Below, piece after piece: positions 1-4,220 of a DNA stretch of 8,639 nucleotides; position 1 is the first letter of the stretch, and each line of letters begins with the position of its first letter. The translations under genes and the position numbers were made by a program. The notes below the pieces were generated by a model, which did no database searches, was not told the DNA's origin, and saw only the letters and a program-made list of their open reading frames with translations. The stretch is from JAOAGA01 sp964540515 (GTDB taxonomy: Bacteria; CALINM01): assembly GCA_964540515.1 (NCBI GenBank), contig CAZIMS010000019.1, forward strand, positions 1 to 8,639, given 5' to 3'.

Positions 1-27
1 TGCGGCGTTGCGCCGGCGCGGCAGGGG

Positions 28-110
28 AAAACGCCCCGGTAGGGGCGTCAGCCCGCAGGGCTGCGTAAACGTAGCGCGGGGATTTATCCCCCCGCGCGGG
101 TGGGGGCGGC
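28..110 (-). repeat. Dispersed triple-hairpin repeat, copy A (reversed)
   Basis: Read on the minus strand this stretch gives three hairpins in order: a GCGCGGGG/CCCCGCGC hairpin around 74-97, a small AGCCC/GGGCT hairpin at 50-62, and a GACGCCCC-TACC-GGGGCGTTTT hairpin at 28-49. The same order and nearly the same sequence recur in direct orientation at 1371-1441 and 1637-1710, so this is a dispersed noncoding repeat family. The last hairpin resembles a weak intrinsic terminator with only four T. The open frame across it is a by-product of high GC content. Its mobility or function is unknown. Confidence 0.75.
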
Positions 111-139
111 GTTCGAGCCGTGATCCTAACCATACCCTT

Positions 140-175
140 ACCCCGATGGGGTTTACCCCCGCGCGGGCGGGGAAC
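140..175 (-). repeat. Partial copy of the GC-rich hairpin repeat
   Basis: An ACCCC-GAT-GGGGT hairpin (140-152) runs into GTTTACCCCCGCGCGGGCGGGG. The latter is the reverse complement of the first hairpin of the dispersed element (GCGCGGGGGTAAAC type). The second and third hairpins of the element are absent, so this looks like a truncated copy. No gene is visible between here and the CRISPR array. Confidence 0.5.
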
Positions 176-245
176 AACGCATCCCCGGCCTGCCACCGCG
201 CAGACCAAAAACGCAGATTTGCCCTAAAATTCCCCCGCGCGGCGC

Positions 246-274
246 TTGATTTTAGTCGGGAAAATCCCTATAAT
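246..274 (+). promoter_or_regulatory. Sigma-70-type promoter upstream of the CRISPR leader
   Basis: TTGATT (246-251) is followed after exactly 17 bases by a consensus TATAAT (269-274), which predicts a transcript start near 281. It points toward the CRISPR array and no other gene lies between, so the likely product is the long leader plus pre-crRNA. A 7-bp inverted repeat, CTAAAAT (224-230) and ATTTTAG (249-255), overlaps the -35 box and could be an operator. That part is only inferred. Confidence 0.6.
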
Positions 275-400
275 AAAAGCAACCTGCTCACCCCCGCACC
301 TTAACAAGTGCATAGGTCGAGGACGGTCGCGAAGTGAGATTACGGGGAAACACCCCATCAAGATAATGCCCGTGAGGGTTCAGATTGTGAAAAATATCAC

Positions 401-464
401 TTTTGCGCGACCCCCCCTCGAAAACGCGCAAAAATGGGTCATTTTGGAGGGGGGTCGCGCAAAA
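401..464 (+). promoter_or_regulatory. CRISPR leader hairpin with two alternative pairings
   Basis: TTTTGCGCGACCCCCC (401-416) is perfectly complementary to GGGGGGTCGCGCAAAA (449-464), giving a 16-bp stem with a 32-base loop. The loop itself holds AAAATG (431-436) facing CATTTT (440-445). The loop also contains a second copy of CGCGCAAAA (425-433), which could pair with TTTTGCGCG (401-409) instead, so two folds exclude each other. There is no T-run after the stem, so a terminator is unlikely. The GGGGTCGCGCAAAA-type motif close to the first repeat recalls leaders of other CRISPR arrays, a resemblance recalled from memory and not checked. Confidence 0.6.
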
Positions 465-470
465 TTCAGG

Positions 471-506
471 GATTGAATATTAAACTCCCACCGGAAGGGT
501 TAAAAC
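471..506 (+). repeat. Degenerate CRISPR-like repeat, outer
   Basis: The 36 bases ending here finish in CCGGAAGGGTTAAAAC, close to the real repeat's CCGGAAGGGCATTAAGAC with two bases missing. The 5' half is poorly conserved, apart from a shared GAAT at the same offset. It lies between the leader hairpin and the intact array, so it could be a decayed repeat or a repeat-like leader element. Confidence 0.35.
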
Positions 507-525
507 CGGCCTGAAAATGCGCCGA

Positions 526-561
526 ATCTCCCACTTTGACCCCGGAAACAGGGGTAAAAAC
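526..561 (+). repeat. Degenerate CRISPR-like repeat, inner
   Basis: These 36 bases contain an ACCCC-GGAAACA-GGGGT hairpin and end in TAAAAAC. This matches the architecture of the intact repeat: a stem around GGAA, then an AAGAC-type end. The end at 561 lies exactly 75 bases before the end of the first intact repeat (636), the same step as between intact repeats 1 and 2. That leaves a spacer-sized gap of 39 bases (562-600). The primary sequence match is weak. Confidence 0.35.
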
Positions 562-600
562 GCGAGGTTTCTCCCACTTTCAGTTGTCTAGATGTCTGCA

Positions 601-1173
601 GTCAGAATCATCGAATGCCCGGAAGGGCATTAAGACACAGTTCGCACTTCTTGTCGGGGTAATACATAAATATTTGTCAGAATCATCGAATGCCCGGAAG
701 GGCATTAAGACGAATTCGTTGCGCCATTCGTCGGCATATAAATCAGGATAAGTCAGAATCATCGAATGCCCGGAAGGGCATTAAGACAATGAGGCTATTC
801 GTGCCGTGAATGAGGCGCGCCGGATGTGTCAGAATCATCGAATGCCCGGAAGGGCATTAAGACTCGGATTTGAACGGCCATTCCACCTGTTCGATAGTCT
901 TAACGTCAGAATCATCGAATGCCCGGAAGGGCATTAAGACCCCTAAATCCATTTTTTTACCTCCCAAAAAAAAATTTTAATGGTCAGAATCATCGAATGC
1001 CCGGAAGGGCATTAAGACTAAATCTGCAGGTATGCCCGCCAGCCAGAGGAATGGGTGAACTGTCAGAATCATCGAATGCCCGGAAGGGCATTAAGACTCA
1101 AACAAAACACCCTGGCTGATTCCATCCCACACCAGGGGTCAGAATCATCGAATGCCCGGAAGGGCATTAAGCC
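601..1173 (+). CRISPR. CRISPR array, 8 repeats and 7 spacers
   Basis: Repeats of 36 bases start at 601, 676, 752, 828, 905, 983, 1062 and 1138. The first seven are identical. Each begins GTCAGAATCATCG, carries a perfect 7-bp stem AATGCCC-GGAA-GGGCATT and ends AAGAC. The last differs by one base (ending AAGCC), as is usual at the leader-distal end. Spacers are 39, 40, 40, 41, 42, 43 and 40 bases and all different. The last eight bases, ATTAAGAC, look like the 5' handle left by Cas6 cleavage below a stem, so transcription runs on the + strand. The upstream promoter and downstream terminator agree. No cas genes are in the window. Repeat structure and spacer length suit a class 1 (type I or III) system, but the subtype cannot be assigned from this sequence alone. 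Confidence 0.98.
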
Positions 1174-1189
1174 ACCGTCTTTTTTGTCA

Positions 1190-1224
1190 AGGGTTACGTG
1201 ATCACGGCGTAACCCTCGTTTTTT
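1190..1224 (+). terminator. Intrinsic terminator of the CRISPR array
   Basis: AGGGTTACG (1190-1198) pairs perfectly with CGTAACCCT (1208-1216), followed by CG and six T (1219-1224). It begins 17 bases after the last repeat and ends the + strand array transcript. The loop region holds the palindrome CGTGATCACG (1197-1206). Read on the minus strand the stem is not followed by a T-run, so it works in one direction only. Confidence 0.85.
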
Positions 1225-1370
1225 GCCCCTGGGCGCACATCACCCCCATCCCCGCGGGCCGGAGTGCTTGCCCGTGGGGGTTTGCCTGAGCCTCACTTGT
1301 CCGTGCCCCCTATCGGCCTAACCCCGCCAGGGTTGGCGGTCACGCAGGATCGCGTTCAGCCGCGCCGTCC
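1225..1370. other. Noncoding GC-rich intergenic DNA
   Basis: No gene is supported here. One imperfect hairpin can be seen: ACCCCCA (1242-1248) with TGGGGGT (1275-1281), and inside it CGGGC (1255-1259) with GCCCG (1270-1274). It looks like further hairpin-repeat debris of the kind found on both sides of the array. Confidence 0.5.
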
Positions 1371-1441
1371 CCGCGCGGGGGTAAACCCCCGCGCTACTGC
1401 CACGAAGCCCGTTCGGGCTGACGCCCCTGCCGGGGCGTTTT
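1371..1441 (+). repeat. Dispersed triple-hairpin repeat, copy B
   Basis: Three hairpins follow each other: GCGCGGGGGTAAACCCCCGCGC near 1373-1394, AGCCCGTTCGGGCT at 1406-1419, and GACGCCCC-TGCC-GGGGCGTTTT at 1420-1441. It is nearly identical to 1637-1710 and is the reverse complement counterpart of 28-110. The final hairpin with four T could act as a weak terminator on the + strand. Confidence 0.8.
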
Positions 1442-1464
1442 CATCGCAAATTCGGCTAATCTTC

Positions 1465-1515
1465 AGCCCCCTTCAGGGGGCTTTGTCTATGTAGCCCGGG
1501 GCTTCAGCCCCGGGC
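1465..1515 (+). repeat. Second hairpin repeat family, copy 1
   Basis: Two hairpins are joined by CTTTGTCTATGT: AGCCCCC-TTCA-GGGGGCT (about 1465-1482) and AGCCCGGGGC-TTC-AGCCCCGGGC (about 1493-1515). The same layout, with GGGGCTTTGT followed by GCAGCCCGGGGCTTCAGCC, returns at 1735-1788. Both copies lie just after a copy of the triple-hairpin repeat, so the two families may form one larger unit. Confidence 0.6.
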
Positions 1516-1636
1516 GGGGTGATGACCCCGGGCGAACACGTAAAGGCGATGCCCCACCCCGGGCAAACGCAGGGATGGACAAGCGCAAATCCTGATGTGG
1601 TGATGGGTATTGCGCGGGCATAAACCACGCCCCCAC
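1516..1636. other. Noncoding stretch between repeat copies
   Basis: This stretch contains CCCGGGC-rich fragments (for example around 1526-1533 and 1556-1564) and no convincing ribosome binding site plus start codon. A minus-strand open frame that crosses it follows repeat DNA and resembles no known protein. I regard the stretch as spacer DNA between hairpin repeats. Confidence 0.5.
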
Positions 1637-1710
1637 CCGCGCGGGGGTAAACCCCCGCGCTGCGATGACGAAGCCCGTTCGGGCTGACGCCCCTACCGGG
1701 GCGTTTTTTT
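1637..1710 (+). repeat. Dispersed triple-hairpin repeat, copy C
   Basis: This is the closest relative of copies A and B: CGCGCGGGGGTAAACCCCCGCG (about 1638-1659), AGCCCGTTCGGGCT (1672-1685) and GACGCCCC-TACC-GGGGCG followed by seven T (1686-1710). The longer T-run makes its last hairpin a plausible intrinsic terminator. The flank GCCCCCACC just upstream also recurs, reversed, at the edge of copy A. Confidence 0.8.
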
Positions 1711-1734
1711 GGGGCAGGCGCTGACCATGCACCC

Positions 1735-1788
1735 CGGCCCTGCCAAGGGGCTTTGTGCCCGCAGCCCGGGGCTTCAGCCGCAGGCAGT
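1735..1788 (+). repeat. Second hairpin repeat family, copy 2
   Basis: The order is GGCCCTGCC, then AAGGGGCTTTGT, then GCAGCCCGGGGCTTCAGCCG. It follows the layout of 1465-1515 but the hairpin arms are partly eroded. It lies about 25 bases after the end of triple-hairpin copy C, matching the spacing after copy B. Confidence 0.5.
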
Positions 1789-1816
1789 CAATGCCGCGGC
1801 CAAACGGCAACCAACG

Positions 1817-1858
1817 GTGGTTTATCTCTGGGTAACTGTGGTTTATCTCTGGGTAACT
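1817..1858 (+). repeat. Tandem 21-base duplication
   Basis: A 21-base unit, GTGGTTTATCTCTGG plus GTAACT, occurs twice in direct succession (1817-1837 and 1838-1858) without a mismatch. It sits before the hairpin series that precedes the regulator gene. The exact identity suggests a recent duplication. It could be a repeated binding site, but nothing shows that. Confidence 0.85.
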
Positions 1859-1884
1859 TGGATGGATGGGGGATAAACGAGACC

Positions 1885-1943
1885 CGGGCAAATGCCCGTT
1901 TCGGATGCGTTGTGCTGATTTTCTCGCCTGAGGAAATTCAGGC
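1885..1943 (+). other. Two consecutive short perfect hairpins
   Basis: CGGGCA-AA-TGCCCG (1885-1898) and GCCTGA-GGAAAT-TCAGGC (1926-1943) are each perfect 6-bp stems. They form a series with the strong hairpin at 1961-1999. If transcribed on the + strand they would make a structured untranslated RNA. No promoter for such a transcript is clear. Confidence 0.45.
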
Positions 1944-1960
1944 AGATACGCTGTTAAAGC

Positions 1961-2006
1961 GCCACAGGCCGGGGTGAGGGGGGCACCTCGGCCTGTGGCA
2001 ATTTTT
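1961..2006 (+). terminator. Strong terminator-like hairpin upstream of the regulator
   Basis: GCCACAGGCCGGGGTG (1961-1976) pairs with CACCTCGGCCTGTGGC (1984-1999) over 16 positions with a single G-U type pair, followed by AA and five T (2002-2006). It reads as a + strand intrinsic terminator, yet no gene lies upstream on that strand. It may end read-through from the repeat/CRISPR region or act as an attenuator if a promoter lies upstream of it. Confidence 0.6.
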
Positions 2007-2190
2007 ATTATACATGAAATTGTTAGAAATACATTAAAAATAAGGGTGAAAAATTTGCAATTTTTGTCTGACAATATTCCTATACCGGCAACATTGTACC
2101 GATGTATCAGATTGTCACATTTTATTATGGTGTAAACGTCTCTTAACGTCATTGAATTTTCGTTTTTACAATGTCATAATAAATTCAGTA
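2000..2190 (+). promoter_or_regulatory. AT-rich control region of the PTS operon
   Basis: Base composition switches abruptly to AT-rich here, between GC-rich repeats and the regulator gene, as expected for the operon's promoter and operators. TGTCTGACAAT (2065-2075) and ATTGTCACA (2111-2119) form an imperfect inverted repeat, with a further ATTGT at 2093-2097, and could be regulator sites. No pair of -35 and -10 boxes with good spacing stands out (TTGCAA at 2055 and TATACC at 2081 are 20 apart), so I name no exact promoter. Confidence 0.4.
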
Positions 2191-3765
2191 ATGATGCCTT
2201 TAGACGCTCTCCAAGTTTCAACTCTTTTGGCTTTGCTGGACTCGGAAAAGCCGCTTTCAGCGCAGCGCCTAGGCGAACGCGTGGGCATCTCGGCACGCGC
2301 TTTGCGCTACCGCTTGCCCTTGTTGCAAGCCTGGCTCATGCGGCAAGGGGCTGAATTGGTGATCAGACCGCGCCGCGGGTTATACCTCCGTGCCTCACCC
2401 GAGGTGCGGCGGCGCCTGCATGCCGAATTACAGCAAACGCAACCAACGCCACTTTTTCGTGCCGAGGAACGCGTTCTCTACATTGAGTTCCTGCTCTTGA
2501 CCGAGCCGGAAGGAATCTCGGCGGAGGCACTGCAAGCCAAATTAGGTATCTCCCGGGCCACGTTGCTACGTGACCTGCGCCAGGTGGAAACACGTTTGAA
2601 CGCTAAGGGGCTCGTGCTCAAACGTCTGCGTCAGCAAGGCTTTCGCCTACTTGGACCCGAGGTCGCCCAACGCCATTTCTTGCTTGAGATCTTGCTTAAC
2701 AGTGGTCTCAACGAGGTGTTGACCGACCTAAGTGCCCACGGCAAGATCCTTACGCCCTCTCTCACCTTTTTACAACAGGCGTTGTTGGACGAGGTTAAGA
2801 CCTGGAATCTCACTGCCGCGCGCCGCTTTGTCACCCGCGTGGAGCGCGAGTTGGGCCTTACTCTTCGCGATGATGATTTGCTGTTCCTAACCCTCTACTG
2901 GGCATTGGCGTTGCAGCGTCTGCAAGGTGGAAACACCGTTAGCCGCCTAGAGCGTCCGGTAGAGGTGCTCATTTCGACACAGGAATATACTCGCCTGGAA
3001 GCGGTGATTGCATCTTTCCTTTCGGCCAACGGCATACCCATCCCGCGGGATGAAATCTTCCAGTTCCTGGTCGAGATCAAAGCCTGCCAGGGCGAGTTAA
3101 CCCTTGCTACCCAACCCGCGGCGCCCGACGAAACCGAACTTAGCCGCCAGGTGGCCGAGGCAATGCTCAAGCGCATCAGCGAGCGCTTAGGCTATGACCT
3201 GTGTCATGCTGATATTCTGGATCAGATGGCCTTACACCTGGCACGGGCACTGGCACGCCTGCGGGCGGGCTTACCGCTGTACAATCCGTTGACGCAAGAA
3301 GTTCAACAGGCTTACCCTCACTTATGGACACCTTCTGTAGACGTTGCGCGGCAGGTGGGTGCGCAGTACGGTCTGGTCATCCCGGAAGAGGAGGTGGCTT
3401 ATTTGGTAATGTACCTGGCGCTGGCAGTGCAACTGGCCGAGCAATCCCAGCAGCGCCGTATCCGCGTGGTGGTGGCGTGCCCTACCGGTGGCGTGATGGC
3501 GCGGCTGCTGGTGTATCGGCTGCAAAGCGCCTTACCGGATATTGAGGTGGTGGAAAGCGTCTCGCTGCGCCAGTTATCACGTGTGGATCTAAGTCAGGTA
3601 GATTTGGTGGTCACAACAGTTAAGATTGCTGCGGGACGTTTGCCGGTGGTGACGGTTAATCCCTTGCTTGGAGAGGAGGATCTACAGCGGATTCGGAGTC
3701 AGATCGCCCAACTTCAAACCCGCCGCAATTCATCCATACAAAAGGAGCGTGAGGTATGCCGCTAA
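2191..3765 (+). CDS. PRD-domain transcriptional regulator, BglG/MtlR type
   Basis: This is a 524-residue PTS-controlled regulator expected to switch the downstream sugar operon. Residues about 6-65 and 90-155 form two winged-helix modules (for example GERVGISARALRYRL and LGISRATLLRDLRQVE). Two PRD domains follow; PRD2 is clearest, with His349 in LHLARALARL and the NPL motif about 15 residues later. The C-terminal domain (about 422-510) is EIIB-like with Cys430 in VACPTGGVMARLL. Unlike MtlR or LicR (about 640-700 residues) it has no C-terminal EIIA domain; a separate EIIA-HPr gene lies downstream. The second conserved PRD histidines appear replaced by tyrosine (Tyr236, Tyr408). The HTH modules suggest DNA binding, not RNA antitermination. 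I chose the ATG at 2191 (or 2194); a TTG 13 codons upstream has no ribosome site. The gene overlaps EIIB by 10 bases. Confidence 0.9.
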   Translation: MMPLDALQVSTLLALLDSEKPLSAQRLGERVGISARALRYRLPLLQAWLMRQGAELVIRPRRGLYLRASPEVRRRLHAELQQTQPTPLFRAEERVLYIEFLLLTEPEGISAEALQAKLGISRATLLRDLRQVETRLNAKGLVLKRLRQQGFRLLGPEVAQRHFLLEILLNSGLNEVLTDLSAHGKILTPSLTFLQQALLDEVKTWNLTAARRFVTRVERELGLTLRDDDLLFLTLYWALALQRLQGGNTVSRLERPVEVLISTQEYTRLEAVIASFLSANGIPIPRDEIFQFLVEIKACQGELTLATQPAAPDETELSRQVAEAMLKRISERLGYDLCHADILDQMALHLARALARLRAGLPLYNPLTQEVQQAYPHLWTPSVDVARQVGAQYGLVIPEEEVAYLVMYLALAVQLAEQSQQRRIRVVVACPTGGVMARLLVYRLQSALPDIEVVESVSLRQLSRVDLSQVDLVVTTVKIAAGRLPVVTVNPLLGEEDLQRIRSQIAQLQTRRNSSIQKEREVCR

Positions 3766-4052
3766 AACGCATTATTGTTGCTTGTGGGTCTGGGGTGGCT
3801 ACCTCCAATGTAGCCGCCGAGAAATTGCGTAATTTGTTGCGCGAACAGGGGTATCACAATGTGGATGTACGGGCAGTAGATATCAAAAGCCTCGAAGCCG
3901 AAGCCAAAGTGGCCGACCTGCTTGTCTCGATCACCCCTTACGCCATCCGCGATAAGGAATTGCCCATTCCCTCGATCAACGGCATTCCTTTGCTCACCGG
4001 TGTAGGCACGGCGGATGTGATCCAACAAATCAAAGACATCCTCAAACTTTAG
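3756..4052 (+). CDS. gatB: PTS EIIB component, galactitol type
   Basis: This 98-residue cytoplasmic protein is the length of a stand-alone galactitol-family EIIB. The N-terminal phosphate-loop motif RIIVACGSGVATSN contains Cys10, the residue that accepts phosphate from EIIA and passes it to the incoming sugar at EIIC. The remainder has the alternating strand/helix pattern of the family (DLLVSITPY, then IPLLTGVG near the end). The start ATG is preceded by AAAGGAGCGTGAGGT and overlaps the last ten bases of the regulator gene, so the two are probably translated together. The symbol is given at family level: galactitol itself is not shown to be the substrate. Confidence 0.93.
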   Translation: MPLKRIIVACGSGVATSNVAAEKLRNLLREQGYHNVDVRAVDIKSLEAEAKVADLLVSITPYAIRDKELPIPSINGIPLLTGVGTADVIQQIKDILKL

Positions 4053-4120
4053 CCTCGTCCCACTGCATCGGTAACCGAATTTACGTTAGGCGCAGACACC
4101 CCTAGAGAAAGGAGGTGAAA

Positions 4121-4174
4121 GTGGCATATTGTCTAAGCACGTGCCTGTTTAGCCGTATTCTACTGGTTGGTTGA
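4121..4174 (+). CDS. Possible 17-residue leader peptide before EIIC
   Basis: A GTG codon at 4121 opens a 17-codon frame, MAYCLSTCLFSRILLVG, ended by TGA. Directly upstream lies AAAGGAGGTGAAA (about 4108-4120), a near-perfect match to the anti-Shine-Dalgarno sequence at a good distance. The frame lies inside the 168-base gap between EIIB and EIIC. Two Cys and a hydrophobic end are visible. It could be a leader peptide affecting EIIC expression, a small membrane-associated protein, or a chance frame behind a standby ribosome site. There is no homology evidence. Confidence 0.35.
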   Translation: MAYCLSTCLFSRILLVG

Positions 4175-4220
4175 TCTTCCCCATAGTTTGATTTAACCAA
4201 AGGAGAAAGGAGAGGAAACC

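Noticed and set aside
365..464. A tracrRNA for the array
   Set aside because: The only repeat similarity is to the self-complementary stem, and the repeat itself has the Cas6-type hairpin of class 1 systems, which need no tracrRNA. No Cas9 or Cas12 gene is in view.
8..476. Two plus-strand open frames in the left repeat and leader region
   Set aside because: They overlap the reversed hairpin repeat, the promoter and the leader hairpin and have no ribosome site or family resemblance.
536..1119. Open frames inside the CRISPR array on both strands
   Set aside because: They are translations of the repeats (SESSNARKGIKT and MPFRAFDDSD recur), not genes.
1753..1977. Plus-strand open frame of 74 codons
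   Set aside because: It covers repeat debris, the exact 21-base duplication and hairpins, and ends inside the terminator-like stem. No protein family is recognisable.
1487..2152. Minus-strand open frame of 221 codons over the hairpin repeats
   Set aside because: It runs through repeat copies, two terminator-like hairpins and the AT-rich control region, its translation is low in recognisable structure (Pro/Arg/Ala-rich), and it has no ribosome binding site. It is most likely a product of stop-poor GC-rich DNA.
2152..2190. TTG-started 13-residue extension of the regulator
   Set aside because: There is no Shine-Dalgarno sequence, the stretch is AT-rich control DNA, and family-like sequence begins after the ATG at 2191/2194.
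2363..3525. Minus-strand open frames opposite the regulator
   Set aside because: The + strand frame has clear HTH, PRD and EIIB-like domains; the opposite frames show nothing recognisable.
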